Shown piece by piece: positions 38,707 to 49,301 of a DNA stretch of 64,000 bases. This stretch comes from Thalassotalea sp. 273M-4 (lineage in GTDB: Bacteria; Pseudomonadota; Gammaproteobacteria; Enterobacterales; Alteromonadaceae). Position 1 is the first letter of the stretch. Every line of letters begins with the position of its first letter. The stretch is taken from contig NZ_CP166961.1 of NCBI RefSeq assembly GCF_041410465.1, positions 2,356,001-2,420,000 on the forward strand. The letters run 5' to 3'. A program made the position numbers and the translations under genes. The notes beneath the pieces are model-generated. The model had not been told where the DNA came from, ran no database searches, and saw only the letters and a program-made list of their open reading frames with translations.

Positions 38707-41562
38707 ATGGAAAAAACATTTAATCCTTCTCAAACAGAACAGGCCCTTTATTCTTCGTGGGAAGAAAAAGGCTATTTTAGCCCGACCGGACAAGGTGACG
38801 GATATTGCATTGCGATCCCACCACCAAACGTAACCGGCAGTTTGCATATGGGGCATGCGTTCCAACAAACCATAATGGATACCCTCATTCGTTATCAGCG
38901 TATGCAAGGCAAAAATACCTTATGGCAAGTGGGTACTGACCACGCTGGTATCGCGACCCAAATGGTGGTTGAGCGTAAAATAGCCGCCGAAGAAAACAAA
39001 ACTCGCCACGATTATGGGCGTGAAGCTTTTATCGACAAAATCTGGGAGTGGAAAGAGCACTCTGGTGGCACTATTGGTGGTCAAATGCGTCGCCTTGGTA
39101 ATTCAATCGATTGGAGCCGTGAGCGTTTTACCATGGATGAGGGCATGAGCAATGCCGTTCAAGAAGTGTTTGTTCGCTTATACCAAGAAGACCTCATTTA
39201 TCGTGGTAAGCGCTTGGTCAACTGGGATCCTAAATTACACACCGCCATTTCTGACTTAGAAGTTGAAAACAAAGACAAAAAAGGCCATATGTGGCATTTT
39301 CGTTACCCATTAGCCGATGGTGTAAAAACAGCGGATGGTAAAGACTACATTGTGGTGGCCACTACCCGCCCAGAAACCGTATTAGGTGACACGGGTGTTG
39401 CGGTTAATCCAGCGGATGAACGATATAAAGACCTAATTGGTAAAGATATTTTATTACCGATTGTTAATCGTCGTATTCCAATTGTTGGTGATGACCACGC
39501 CGATATGGAAAAAGGCACAGGTTGTGTAAAAATCACCCCTGCCCACGATTTCAACGATAATGAAGTGGGTAAGCGTCATGCCCTACCACAAATCAATATT
39601 TTTGATCGAGACGCGGCTATTCTAGCGAAAGCGCAAGTTTTTGATACCAACGGCGAAGAAAGTGACGTATACAGTGATGCGTTACCAGCCCAATATGCCG
39701 GCCTTGATCGTTTTGCAGCGCGTAAGTTGATTGTTGAAGAATTTGAACAAGCTGGTTTACTAGATGAAATCAAAGACCACGAATTGACAGTGCCTTATGG
39801 TGATCGTTCTGGTGTGGTCATCGAACCATATCTAACCGACCAATGGTATGTGCGCGCGGCACCTTTAGCCAAACCTGCGGTAGCAGCGGTTGAAAATGGT
39901 GACATTGAATTTGTTCCTAAACAATATGAAAACATGTACTTTTCTTGGATGCGTGACATTCAAGACTGGTGTATTTCACGTCAGCTTTGGTGGGGACACC
40001 GGATTCCGGCATGGTACGACAAACAAGGGAATGTATATGTTGGTCGCAGCGAAGACGAAGTACGTGCCAACCACAATTTAGATGCTTCGATTGAACTTAA
40101 CCAAGACAACGATGTACTCGATACTTGGTTTTCATCGGCACTTTGGACTTTTTCGACTCTTGGCTGGCCAGACAAAACCGACGCTTTAAAGCAATTCCAT
40201 TCAACCGATGTGTTGGTCACAGGTTTTGATATTATTTTCTTCTGGGTTGCTCGCATGATCATGATGACCATGCACTTTGTCAAAGACGAAGACGGTACCC
40301 CACAAGTGCCATTTAAAAAGGTGTATGTAACCGGTCTTATTCGCGATGAAAATGGCGACAAGATGAGTAAATCAAAAGGTAATGTTATTGATCCTCTGGA
40401 CATGATTGATGGTATTTCGTTAGACGATTTACTGCAAAAACGTACCGGCAATATGATGCAGCCTCAGCTAGCGAAGAAAATCACTAAGCTGACCCAAAAA
40501 GAATTTCCAAATGGCATTGAAGCACACGGCACCGATGCACTGCGTTTCACCCTAACATCGGTAGCCTCAACTGGTCGTGATATCAGTTGGGATATGAAGC
40601 GCTTAGAAGGTTACCGTAACTTTACCAATAAGTTATGGAACGCCAGCCGTTATGTTTTAATGAATACCGAAGAGCATGACTGTGGTAAAAATGGCGGCGA
40701 AATGGAGTTTTCATTGGCTGATCGTTGGATTCAAGGTCAATTTCAACAAACAGTTAAGGCCGTTCATGAAGCGTTTGATACTTTCCGTTTTGATATCGCA
40801 TCACAAGCTTTGTATGAGTTTACTTGGAACCAGTTCTGTGACTGGTACTTAGAGCTTACCAAACCGGTATTATTTAAAGGTTCTGAAGCTCAGCAACGCG
40901 GTACTCGCTATACATTGGTGAACACCCTAGAAGCCTTACTTCGCCTGATGCACCCTATTATGCCTTTCATCACGGAAACGATTTGGCAGCGTGTTGAAAA
41001 AGTAGCGAGTGTTGAAAGCCAAGGTGATAGCATCATGATCCAAGCCTTTCCGCAATATGATGCTTCTCAAGTGGATGAACAAGCGATTGCCGACTTAGAG
41101 TGGGTTAAAAGCTTTATTATCGCGATTCGCAACATACGTGGCGAAATGGACATAGCGCCAAGCAAACCGTTACCAGTACTGTTAAAGCATATCAACGCTC
41201 AAGACAGCCGTCGTCTAGAAGAAAACAAGACCTTCTTGTCTGCTCTGGCAAAATTAGAGTCTATCGACATCCTTGGTGATGATGAGAAAGGCCCTGCGTC
41301 AGCGACCGCAGTGATTGGCGATATGAGTGTGATGATCCCTATGGCGGGCCTTATCGACGTAGAAGCAGAACTTGCTCGACTTTCTAAAGCCATTGAAAAG
41401 CTTGAAAAAGAAGTTCAGCGTACACGTGGCAAGCTAAACAATGAAAACTTTGTTGGTAAAGCGCCTCAGGCGGTTATTGAGAAAGAAAAGCAAAAACTTG
41501 CTGAGAACGAATCAATGATGCAAACCTTGGCTGAGCAAAAAGCATCAATAGCCAATATGTAA
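38707..41562 (+). CDS. valS: Valyl-tRNA synthetase
   Basis: A 951-aa class I synthetase (E. coli ValS is 951 aa). HIGH motif: [15 protein letters not shown] (about residues 38-52). The editing CP1 domain lies at about 190-340 and includes [17 protein letters not shown]. The KMSKS motif is in [17 protein letters not shown] (about 550). A C-terminal coiled coil binds tRNA ([19 protein letters not shown]). Last gene of pepA-holC-valS. Confidence 0.97.
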   Translation: MEKTFNPSQTEQALYSSWEEKGYFSPTGQGDGYCIAIPPPNVTGSLHMGHAFQQTIMDTLIRYQRMQGKNTLWQVGTDHAGIATQMVVERKIAAEENKTRHDYGREAFIDKIWEWKEHSGGTIGGQMRRLGNSIDWSRERFTMDEGMSNAVQEVFVRLYQEDLIYRGKRLVNWDPKLHTAISDLEVENKDKKGHMWHFRYPLADGVKTADGKDYIVVATTRPETVLGDTGVAVNPADERYKDLIGKDILLPIVNRRIPIVGDDHADMEKGTGCVKITPAHDFNDNEVGKRHALPQINIFDRDAAILAKAQVFDTNGEESDVYSDALPAQYAGLDRFAARKLIVEEFEQAGLLDEIKDHELTVPYGDRSGVVIEPYLTDQWYVRAAPLAKPAVAAVENGDIEFVPKQYENMYFSWMRDIQDWCISRQLWWGHRIPAWYDKQGNVYVGRSEDEVRANHNLDASIELNQDNDVLDTWFSSALWTFSTLGWPDKTDALKQFHSTDVLVTGFDIIFFWVARMIMMTMHFVKDEDGTPQVPFKKVYVTGLIRDENGDKMSKSKGNVIDPLDMIDGISLDDLLQKRTGNMMQPQLAKKITKLTQKEFPNGIEAHGTDALRFTLTSVASTGRDISWDMKRLEGYRNFTNKLWNASRYVLMNTEEHDCGKNGGEMEFSLADRWIQGQFQQTVKAVHEAFDTFRFDIASQALYEFTWNQFCDWYLELTKPVLFKGSEAQQRGTRYTLVNTLEALLRLMHPIMPFITETIWQRVEKVASVESQGDSIMIQAFPQYDASQVDEQAIADLEWVKSFIIAIRNIRGEMDIAPSKPLPVLLKHINAQDSRRLEENKTFLSALAKLESIDILGDDEKGPASATAVIGDMSVMIPMAGLIDVEAELARLSKAIEKLEKEVQRTRGKLNNENFVGKAPQAVIEKEKQKLAENESMMQTLAEQKASIANM

Positions 41563-41586
41563 CGACAACCGTTTGTCTAAACGAAT

Positions 41587-41618
41587 AAAAAAGCCAGAAG
41601 CATTGCTTCTGGCTTTTT
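41587..41618 (+). terminator. Bidirectional terminator between valS and galE
   Basis: AAAAAGCCAGAAGC and GCTTCTGGCTTTTT flank a 3-4-base loop, with A- and T-tracts on both sides. It is well placed for valS and possible for the convergent galE. Confidence 0.9.
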
Positions 41619-41702
41619 CTTATCGGTTGTCCCGCCCTAAAATAGGTTTACACATTTAGGACGCAATAGAGAAACCTAAACCCTTAATCAGAGCGGGTGT
41701 TT

Positions 41703-42713
41703 TTATTCAAATCCATTCGGGTTATTTGATTGCCAGCGCCATGTGTCGGCGATCATGTCTTCTAAACCGCGTTCAGCTTGCCATGCCAACAATTCATGCG
41801 CTAAATCAGCTTTGGCAAATACCGTTGCAATATCGCCGGGTCTGCGCGGACAAATTTTATAAGGAATATCAACGTTGCTGATTTGTTTGAATTTTTCAAC
41901 AATTTCTAAAACAGAGGTACCGTTCCCCGTCCCCACGTTAATTGCTGTACACCCAGGTAAAGAGTCCAGTGCAGCAACCGCTTTTAAATGCGCCAGCGCT
42001 AAGTCAACCACGTGTATGTAGTCACGAACCCCAGTGCCATCAACCGTGTCATAATCATTACCAAATACTTGTAACTGTTTTAACCGCCCCACCGCAACTT
42101 GCGATACATAAGGTAATAAATTATTTGGAATGCCGTTTGGATTTTCGCCTATCAAACCACTTTCATGAGCGCCAATGGGATTAAAGTAGCGCAATGAAAT
42201 AATTTTCCAGCTTTGATCTGACTTGGCCAAATCAAATAAAATATGCTCAATCATAAGCTTCGTTTGGCCATAAGGGTTCGTGGCCGATGTGGGCATGTTT
42301 TCATTTAGTGGAGAGGTATTATTCTCTCCATAGACCGTGGCTGAAGAGCTAAAGACCATCTTTTTTACATTGTGTTTTGCCATAACCTCGAGCAACACAA
42401 TCGTTCCGGTAACATTATTATGGTAATAGCTTAATGGAATTTGGGTCGACTCGCCAACGGCTTTTAAACCAGCAAAGTGGATCACCGCATCAATGTCATG
42501 CTCACAAAAGACTTGCTCCATAGCATCTTTGTCACAAATATCAGCTTCGATAAAGGTAACGTTTTTACCGGTGATTTGCTTAACTCGGTCTAATGATTTG
42601 GTCGAAGAGTTTGATAAATTATCAACTATAACAATATCTTGGTTGGTGTTCAGCAGTTCTACAACCGTATGGCTACCGATATAACCGGTTCCGCCGGTCA
42701 CTAATAAACTCAT
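41703..42713 (-). CDS. galE: UDP-glucose 4-epimerase
   Basis: A 336-aa NAD-dependent short-chain dehydrogenase-fold enzyme that interconverts UDP-glucose and UDP-galactose (E. coli GalE is 338 aa). The start is placed at ATG 42713 (MSLLVTGGTGYIGS) with TAGGAT upstream; the open frame extends 16 residues further but without family similarity. The Rossmann motif GGTGYIG and the catalytic YGQTK (Y-x-x-x-K) are present. No gal operon is adjacent, so it likely serves surface polysaccharide synthesis. Confidence 0.95.
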   Translation of the reverse strand: MSLLVTGGTGYIGSHTVVELLNTNQDIVIVDNLSNSSTKSLDRVKQITGKNVTFIEADICDKDAMEQVFCEHDIDAVIHFAGLKAVGESTQIPLSYYHNNVTGTIVLLEVMAKHNVKKMVFSSSATVYGENNTSPLNENMPTSATNPYGQTKLMIEHILFDLAKSDQSWKIISLRYFNPIGAHESGLIGENPNGIPNNLLPYVSQVAVGRLKQLQVFGNDYDTVDGTGVRDYIHVVDLALAHLKAVAALDSLPGCTAINVGTGNGTSVLEIVEKFKQISNVDIPYKICPRRPGDIATVFAKADLAHELLAWQAERGLEDMIADTWRWQSNNPNGFE

Positions 42714-42801
42714 AAAAAATCCTATTTGAGTAAGTCTTAAAAAGTATCGTACACGTTTCACTTAAAGATGGAAAAGGAATTTTTCGGCTTAAGAAAACGG
42801 C

Positions 42802-43758
42802 TTAATTATAATAATTTTCTAATGTAGAAATAAAGCGTTCTACTTGTTCTTGTGGTAAAGCATTAATGCCTGCCGCCCCTGCACGCCCACCTCCGGTAGT
42901 GAATTGAACACAAACCTCGTCGGCTCCTTGCTTATCATTAAGCGGTGCGCGCACACTCACAGTGTAGGAATCATCGACATTTTTGGTCAACACGGCGTGT
43001 GCTTTATCGGGCGCATTATTCGCTAACTGATTACTAAAGACGCCACTCACACGTCTGGCCCAAGGTTGGTCATCAAGTGACACTACTTTGCAAACAGAGC
43101 TGTTATACAGCACCTGCGCACTTTGGGCTCTGGCCATATCTTGCTGGTATGCGTCTTGCAGTTGATGGTAAACCGAGTAACCTTGATTAAACAAGTTTAC
43201 AGGGGTTTCGCAGGCCAGTAATTGCTTAAATAAATCGGCCGGATGAAAATGCAAATCTTCAATGTAACGCCCATAGCCGTTGTAGTTTACTAACGTCCCT
43301 AGGCTTTTTAATTGCTCTGCCAGTGATTGCTCAATTCCATGTAGCGCACAATGGCGCATGGCAACAGCATCTAAATTATCGCCAAATGCCGAAGCTATTG
43401 CCCATAAATAATGCTTAGCATGTAAGTAATCATTAACCAACAAGCCTGTGCAGACATCGGCTGAAGTATTAATATGGCTACTCAATAATGGGGAATGGAT
43501 CTCTTGTCCGATACGATGATGATCAAAGTAACGTACCGGTACCTGGGCGTGTAAAATCGTGGTCAATGCTTCACTGTTCTTTTCCATAGAAATATCAAGC
43601 ACAGTCACGCTAGAAGCAGATTCAGGGTTAACTTGCTCTAGTAAAGCAATATCACGTTTCACTCCAGTAATTAAAATAGATTCTTGCGGTTCAGCTAAAC
43701 GCAACTGAACTAAAGACATGATGCCATCAGCGTCACCATTAAAAACATCAAAATGCAT
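42802..43758 (-). CDS. DHH-family phosphoesterase
   Basis: A 318-aa protein. The DHH motifs are FNGDADGIMSL at the N-terminus, VTVLDISMEKN, VRYFDHHRIG (the DHH triad) and a C-terminal DHHA1-type GGGRAGAAGINAL. Relatives are RecJ, nano-RNases and other Mn-dependent phosphoesterases; which substrate this one cleaves cannot be told. ATG at 43758 is preferred over a TTG two codons upstream. The ribosome binding site is weak. Monocistronic as far as visible. Confidence 0.85.
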   Translation of the reverse strand: MHFDVFNGDADGIMSLVQLRLAEPQESILITGVKRDIALLEQVNPESASSVTVLDISMEKNSEALTTILHAQVPVRYFDHHRIGQEIHSPLLSSHINTSADVCTGLLVNDYLHAKHYLWAIASAFGDNLDAVAMRHCALHGIEQSLAEQLKSLGTLVNYNGYGRYIEDLHFHPADLFKQLLACETPVNLFNQGYSVYHQLQDAYQQDMARAQSAQVLYNSSVCKVVSLDDQPWARRVSGVFSNQLANNAPDKAHAVLTKNVDDSYTVSVRAPLNDKQGADEVCVQFTTGGGRAGAAGINALPQEQVERFISTLENYYN

Positions 43759-44041
43759 AAACAAGAACCCACAGTATTAATTACAGTCTGTAATTTCATT
43801 AAACCATCTTTTTATTAAAGATCAAATTACGAGAATAAATCTTGTTGCCAGCACCGCCTTTACCCTGTTCAAATAAGCAACAATTAACACAATCTTTTTC
43901 AATCAGATAAAAGTCTAAGAGACTCAACCCGAACCTTGATTTAACTAGAAAAAAAACACTTAGTGGTTGTTTATTAATCAGAAAATCACAAACATAGATT
44001 AGGGATTAACTTGCTTTTCTGATCGCTGATAGGTATAAACA

Positions 44042-44086
44042 ATGAGTTTTTTTAAAATTAGAATAGTAATATTTAAAGGAAGTTGA
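44042..44086 (+). CDS. Possible 14-aa upstream peptide abutting the POT transporter start
   Basis: ATG at 44042 encodes MSFFKIRIVIFKGS and its TGA is directly followed by the transporter ATG (TGAATG). AGGT lies 8 bases ahead of the small ATG. This could be a translationally coupled leader peptide or chance; an in-frame ATG within 45 bases of AT-rich DNA is not rare. Confidence 0.3.
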   Translation: MSFFKIRIVIFKGS

Positions 44087-45565
44087 ATGTCTAGTTCAAA
44101 TCAAGGCACCCTATTCGGGCACCCGAAAGGGCTATTCCTACTCTTTGGTACAGAGATGTGGGAACGAATGAGTTACTACGGTATGCGTGGTATTTTTGTA
44201 CTTTATCTAGTGGCTTTTGCTAGCAGCTTTGGCTGGGACATGGCCTATTTTGGCATCGACCCAAGCGCCCCAGATGCCCAAAAGCTATACGACATAGCAA
44301 TTCAATCTGAAGCACTAGGTATCTTAGGTATCTATGCCTTGTTTGTTTACGTAACCCCAGTTCTTGGCGGGTGGATGGCCGATAACGTATGGGGCCAGCG
44401 TAAGTCAATCATCGTTGGTGGCTTACTGATGATGCTAGGTCAATTCAGCTTAGGTACCCCACACCACCTAATTCCTGGTATGGAAACAACCTTCCTTTGG
44501 CTAGGTCTTTTCTTACTGATCATGGGTAATGGTTTCTTCAAGCCAAATATCTCGACCATGGTAGGTGACCTATACACCGAAGGTGATAAACGTCGTGATG
44601 CCGCCTTTACCATTTTCTACATGGGTATTAACTTAGGTTCTATCTTAGGTTACTTAGTTGTTGGTACTATTGGTGAAAAGATTAACTACCAATACGGTTT
44701 CTTAGCCGCCGGTGTCGGTATGCTATTAGGTGTGCTTTTACAACTGGCTTTGGCGAATAAATACCTTGGTAATGTAGGTGTTGAACCGTCAGCGAAGAAA
44801 AATAACTCAACAGATACACCAAATGCGCCATTAACAACTGAAGAGCGTGATCGCGTTAAAGTTATCTTAATCATGTCGTTCTTTACCATTATTTTCTGGT
44901 TAGGTTTTGAGCAAGCTGCCGGTTCAATGAACTTGTTTGCTAAATATAAAACCGACTTAGTTTTCTTTGGTTGGGAAATGCCAGCGTCCTGGCTACAAAC
45001 GGTTAACCCTATTTTTGTAATCATCTTAGCGCCAATTTTTGCCGCGATTTGGTTAAAATTGGGAGAAGCCGAACCGAACTCACCGAGAAAGTTTTCTTTA
45101 GGTATGTTCTTCCTAGGCCTTGGTTTTATCTCTATGGTCATGGCCGCATTGCAAATTGGCGATTCTGAAACGGCAAAAGCGCATGTTATTTGGTTGGTTC
45201 TTGCTTACTTATTTCATACCATGGGTGAGCTTTGCTTGTCACCAATTGGTCTGTCTATGGTAAGTAAATTAGCCCCACTTAAGTACACCTCGTTATTAAT
45301 GGGTATGTGGTTCTTATTCTCAGGTTTAGGTAATTACCTTGCCGCTTGGGTTGGTCAAATGGTTGGTGAAACCGGTCCACTACAAGCGTTTGCTGGTGTT
45401 GCTATCATGGCCTTTATCGCAGGTATCTTGTTATGGTTACTCAGTGACAAACTGGTTGACTGGATGCACGGCGCAGAAGATAGCCATCCTGAAAATCTGG
45501 AAGCACGTGTAGAAGAAGAAATTGCGGTAACAGCAACTCATGAAGGTATTTCTGACAAGCACTAA
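44087..45565 (+). CDS. POT/PTR-family proton-coupled peptide transporter
   Basis: A 492-aa inner-membrane protein with about 12-14 hydrophobic segments. The POT signature is clear: LFGTEMWERMSYYGMRGIFVLYL with the E-x-x-E-R region, GGWMADNVWGQRKSI, and GNGFFKPNISTMVGDLY (PTR2 signature), then FYMGINLGS. These carriers import di- and tripeptides with protons. Ribosome binding site AAGGAAG. Followed by a strong terminator. The closest named relatives are DtpA/DtpB types, but I do not assign a symbol. Confidence 0.92.
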   Translation: MSSSNQGTLFGHPKGLFLLFGTEMWERMSYYGMRGIFVLYLVAFASSFGWDMAYFGIDPSAPDAQKLYDIAIQSEALGILGIYALFVYVTPVLGGWMADNVWGQRKSIIVGGLLMMLGQFSLGTPHHLIPGMETTFLWLGLFLLIMGNGFFKPNISTMVGDLYTEGDKRRDAAFTIFYMGINLGSILGYLVVGTIGEKINYQYGFLAAGVGMLLGVLLQLALANKYLGNVGVEPSAKKNNSTDTPNAPLTTEERDRVKVILIMSFFTIIFWLGFEQAAGSMNLFAKYKTDLVFFGWEMPASWLQTVNPIFVIILAPIFAAIWLKLGEAEPNSPRKFSLGMFFLGLGFISMVMAALQIGDSETAKAHVIWLVLAYLFHTMGELCLSPIGLSMVSKLAPLKYTSLLMGMWFLFSGLGNYLAAWVGQMVGETGPLQAFAGVAIMAFIAGILLWLLSDKLVDWMHGAEDSHPENLEARVEEEIAVTATHEGISDKH

Positions 45566-45590
45566 TAGCTGACAGTAAATCATCTTGAAC

Positions 45591-45617
45591 AAACGGAGGC
45601 TAGCGCCTCCGTTTTTT
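45591..45617 (+). terminator. Intrinsic terminator of the POT transporter
   Basis: AAACGGAGGC and GCCTCCGTTT pair perfectly with a very short loop, followed by TTT. Confidence 0.9.
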
Positions 45618-45645
45618 ATACCTAAAACCAACCCCATCAAGTTTT

Positions 45646-45658
45646 TATACCAATCCCA
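45646..45658 (+). repeat. Short dispersed motif TATACCAATCCCA, copy 1
   Basis: The 13 bases recur exactly at 54103-54115; a degenerate version stands just upstream (45617-45637). The rest of the gap 45659-46026 has no gene that I support; it carries the promoter region for the peptidase. Confidence 0.5.
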
Positions 45659-46026
45659 TTAAGCGATTCCCGCCCCTATTACTTTATTCGATGGTTAAAA
45701 CCTGCACACTAATTCAACAATAAACGGGCAATATAGGTTAATTAACGGTAACTTATCGCAAATATTATGAGATTAGCCTTAAGCCAATTGACTCTTGTTT
45801 AAAGCCTGATAGTATCGCCCGCGATAACAATAATAGCGCCAATAACATTATCTGACTTAGGTATCAATAAACCCTCTTCTTGGTTATACCTGCCCGACTC
45901 TAAGGTTTTTGCGCGCGAACCTATTAGGGCATTTACGGTACACCACTTGACAGATACCGTCGGCAATAACGTTTTAGCTGGTTTATTTGGCCAGAACATT
46001 TATACACTTTAAATCTAGGAATCTCG

Positions 46027-48483
46027 ATGAAATTGAAAGCTCTATTTTCAGTTGCTGTACTAGCCGCTGCATTAGCTCAACCTTCATTCGCTACGACCGT
46101 TAAACAGTCCAAAGGCGACTTTGAAGATAAGTTTCGACAATTAGAAGAAATATTACCCACGCCTAACGATTACCGTAATGCTGCTGGTGAGCCAGGAAAA
46201 GAATACTGGCAACAACAAGTGGATTACACGATTGATGCACAATTAGACGAGCAAAAACGTCGAATTATTGCCAAGGAAACGATTCAGTACCATAACAACT
46301 CACCGTACACATTAAAGTACTTATGGTTGCAATTAGAACAGAATCGATTCAAGCCAGACTCAATTGCTGAACGCAGTGGTGACTTTGGTGGGATTGGTCG
46401 ACGTGGTCCATCAACATCAAAAGCTTCAAGCGATTCACCGGCCAAAGTAAGTTTGGGTGAACTACGTCGCCAACAATATTACGCCGACACCGAAATTGGT
46501 TATGACATTACCAACGTCAGCGACGATAACGGTAAAGCGCTTGCATTTACTTTAGTCGGTGCACAAGCTCGTATCGATTTAACACAACCGCTTGAGCCAG
46601 GTGATTCTATCGAATTTCACTTAGACTTTGCCTACAACATTTTGGAAGAAAATGCGGTTTCTGCTCGTTCAGGTTACGAACATTTTCCTGATGATGCAAA
46701 CGAAGGTGGCAACGACATCTTCCTACTTGCTCAGTGGTTCCCTCGTGTTGCAGCATTTTCAGATTACGAAGCATGGCACAACAAAGAGTTTTTAGGTCGT
46801 GGCGAATTCACCCTAGAATTTGGTGATTACGACATTAAAATGACGGTTCCTGCTGACCACATTGTTGCTTCAACAGGTGTATTGCAAAACCCAAATAAAG
46901 TGTTAACAAAAGTACAACGTGAACGTTTAAAACAAGCAGAAGAAACCAAGCGTCCAGTGATGATTGTGACGGCTGAAGAAGCGCTGGAAAACGAAAAAGC
47001 CGGTACCAATAAAACCAAAACATGGCACTTCAAAGCTGAAAATGTGCGTGACTTTGCTTGGGCTTCATCACGTAAATTTATGTGGGATGCCAAAGGCTAC
47101 GCCCAAGGTGGTGATGAACAACCACTGGTTATGGCAATGTCTTACTGGCCTAAAGAAGGTGGTGATCTTTGGAAGAAGTATTCAACCGAGTCAATCATCC
47201 ACACCATGGAAGTTTACGGTCGTTTTACCTTTGACTACCCATACCCAACGGCCATTAGTGTAAACGGCCCTGTAGGCGGTATGGAATACCCAATGATCAG
47301 CTTCAATGGCCCGCGCACCACATGGCAAGAAGATGGCAGCCGTACCTATACCCTAGCCGATAAACGTTTCCTAATTGGCGTGGTTATTCATGAAGTAGGC
47401 CACAACTACTTCCCAATGATTGTGAACTCAGACGAACGCCAATGGACTTGGATGGATGAAGGTCTAAACAGCTTCTTAGATGGTGTAGCCGGTCGTGAAT
47501 GGGATCCTACGATTCCTTGGGGTGTTGAGCCTCGTGATATTACCTCGTACATGAAGTCGGATGTTCAAGTACCGGTAATGACTCAGTCTGACAGCGTGCT
47601 TAAATTGGGTCCAAATGCTTACACTAAACCGGCTGTCGCATTAAATATTTTACGTGAAGTTATTATGGGCCGTGAGCTGTTTGACTTTGCTTTTAAGGAA
47701 TATTCAAACCGTTGGAAAGATAAGCGCCCAACCCCTTCTGATTTTTTCCGCACTATGGAAGAAGCCTCTGGAGTTGATTTAGACTGGTTCTTTTACGGTT
47801 GGTTTTACACCACAGATCATGTCGATATCTCTATTGATAAAGTGTACAAGCTACGTCTAGATACGAAAAATCCTGACATCGATTTTGACCGTCTACGTCA
47901 AATTGAAGCAGAAAAGCCAACACCATTATTTATTGAACGCAACAATGAAGCAGGCCGTAAGACTTGGGTTGAGCTAAACTCCGATGTACGTGATTTTCAC
48001 GATGAGAACGATCGCTTTACCGTTACCAACAAAGATCGTAACGACTACACGACTTTCCTTGATGGTTTAAAACCTTGGGAGCGTCGAGTATTAGATCGTG
48101 CCCTTGAAGAAGATAAAAACTACTACGTAATGGACTTTTCAAACCTTGGTGGTTTAGTCATGCCAATCTTATTAGATATGGAATTTAGCGATGGTAGCCA
48201 TCAAGAATTACATATCCCAGCAGAGGTTTGGCGTCGCGCCCCTAAACAAGTGAGTAAGCTTATTGTTACTGACAAAGACAAAGACATTGTGTCTGTGACC
48301 GTTGACCCGCACTGGGAGACAGCCGACGTAGATGTTGAAAATAACCACTACCCACGTCGTATCATTGAATCTCGTATTGAAGCGTACAAGCACAAGCGCA
48401 GCAAGAGCAAAACCTCGCGTGATATCATGCAAGATAGCAAAGCTGAACTTAAAGAATCTAAGCCAAAGCCTTACCAAAAGTAA
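46027..48483 (+). CDS. Secreted M1-family zinc metallopeptidase
   Basis: An 818-aa protein with a signal peptide (residues 1-22, ending PSFA-T). The M1 zinc site is HEVGH at residues 455-459 with the third ligand Glu at 478 (WMDEGLNSF), the exact HExxH-x18-E spacing. GGMEYPMISF stands where aminopeptidases have the G-x-M-E-N exopeptidase motif, so aminopeptidase activity is probable but the Asn is replaced by Tyr. The C-terminus is very lysine-rich. Located in the periplasm or exported. Followed closely by a DUF6702 gene. Confidence 0.9.
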   Translation: MKLKALFSVAVLAAALAQPSFATTVKQSKGDFEDKFRQLEEILPTPNDYRNAAGEPGKEYWQQQVDYTIDAQLDEQKRRIIAKETIQYHNNSPYTLKYLWLQLEQNRFKPDSIAERSGDFGGIGRRGPSTSKASSDSPAKVSLGELRRQQYYADTEIGYDITNVSDDNGKALAFTLVGAQARIDLTQPLEPGDSIEFHLDFAYNILEENAVSARSGYEHFPDDANEGGNDIFLLAQWFPRVAAFSDYEAWHNKEFLGRGEFTLEFGDYDIKMTVPADHIVASTGVLQNPNKVLTKVQRERLKQAEETKRPVMIVTAEEALENEKAGTNKTKTWHFKAENVRDFAWASSRKFMWDAKGYAQGGDEQPLVMAMSYWPKEGGDLWKKYSTESIIHTMEVYGRFTFDYPYPTAISVNGPVGGMEYPMISFNGPRTTWQEDGSRTYTLADKRFLIGVVIHEVGHNYFPMIVNSDERQWTWMDEGLNSFLDGVAGREWDPTIPWGVEPRDITSYMKSDVQVPVMTQSDSVLKLGPNAYTKPAVALNILREVIMGRELFDFAFKEYSNRWKDKRPTPSDFFRTMEEASGVDLDWFFYGWFYTTDHVDISIDKVYKLRLDTKNPDIDFDRLRQIEAEKPTPLFIERNNEAGRKTWVELNSDVRDFHDENDRFTVTNKDRNDYTTFLDGLKPWERRVLDRALEEDKNYYVMDFSNLGGLVMPILLDMEFSDGSHQELHIPAEVWRRAPKQVSKLIVTDKDKDIVSVTVDPHWETADVDVENNHYPRRIIESRIEAYKHKRSKSKTSRDIMQDSKAELKESKPKPYQK

Positions 48484-48520
48484 TTGGCAAGAGATAAGTC
48501 TAAATTAACAGGTGAACACA

Positions 48521-49018
48521 ATGCGCATAATTTTCTTTTGTTTTTATTGTCTGGCAACGTTAACCAGTAGCATGGTATTTGCTCATCAACAAAAAGAGGC
48601 CTATACCACCGTTCTGTTTAATGACCGGACAGGAAACATCGAGGTGTCGCATCGCTTTTACTTGCATGATGCTGAGCATGCCTTGGGGAAAACCTTAAAA
48701 AAGCAGGGTGACCTGTATGCAAGCCGTGAGACCCAACAAGATTTTGCCAACTATATTCAACAACAGTTTCGCTTAGCCGATGACAAGCAGAGATTGTTGC
48801 CTTTAGGCAGTGTTGGTTTTGAAGTAGAAGGGAAATTTTTCTGGGTCTATCAAGAAATTGCCAAGCCCGACCATATCAATGGTGTGTACATCCAAATGCG
48901 CGCATTACAAGATGTTTGGCCTGGTCAAATCAATCAAATCAACGTCGACCATGGCGGAAAAACCCGCTCTGTTAGATTGTCGATTAATGATACCTGGCAA
49001 AAAATCAGTATTGATTAG
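48521..49018 (+). CDS. DUF6702-family secreted protein
   Basis: A 165-aa protein with a signal peptide (MRIIFFCFYCLATLTSSMVFA, written as MRIIFFCFYC and LATLTSSMVFA, then HQQKEAYTTV). The pattern LFNDRTGNIEVSHRFYLHDAEHAL and the C-terminal SVRLSINDTWQKISI fits DUF6702. ATG at 48521 is chosen over a GTG at 48512 because AGGTG precedes it. It starts 37 bases after the M1 peptidase and is probably co-transcribed, suggesting a shared periplasmic job. The function is unknown. Confidence 0.8.
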   Translation: MRIIFFCFYCLATLTSSMVFAHQQKEAYTTVLFNDRTGNIEVSHRFYLHDAEHALGKTLKKQGDLYASRETQQDFANYIQQQFRLADDKQRLLPLGSVGFEVEGKFFWVYQEIAKPDHINGVYIQMRALQDVWPGQINQINVDHGGKTRSVRLSINDTWQKISID

Positions 49019-49041
49019 TTTTTAGGCTTATTAGCGTTTTT

Positions 49042-49069
49042 AAAAGCGAGCTTTGATGCTCGCTTTTTT
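49042..49069 (+). terminator. Terminator after the M1 peptidase-DUF6702 unit
   Basis: AAAAGCGAGC and GCTCGCTTTT pair perfectly with a 6-base loop and a T-tract. Confidence 0.9.
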
Positions 49070-49301
49070 GTTGAAAAATGTAAAAAATACCGACCTTTGT
49101 AACTCTTCGTAATAAGCTACAAATTAACTTATTGCATATTTTCAATAAGTTAAGATTTATTTTCGTTTTTTTGTTGATTTTAGCACTTGTGCTTAACAAC
49201 ATTTTAAAACACGTTAGCCCACAATAAACCAGTACACTCTGCCCAAATTTTAAACAACTCAAGGTATTTACCGTGATGTTGTTCTTCTTGAGTGGTGGAA
49301 A

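Noticed and set aside
45799..45999. Minus-strand frame of 66 codons in the gap before the M1 peptidase
   Set aside because: No recognisable domain, no good ribosome binding site; it overlaps the probable promoter region of the peptidase.
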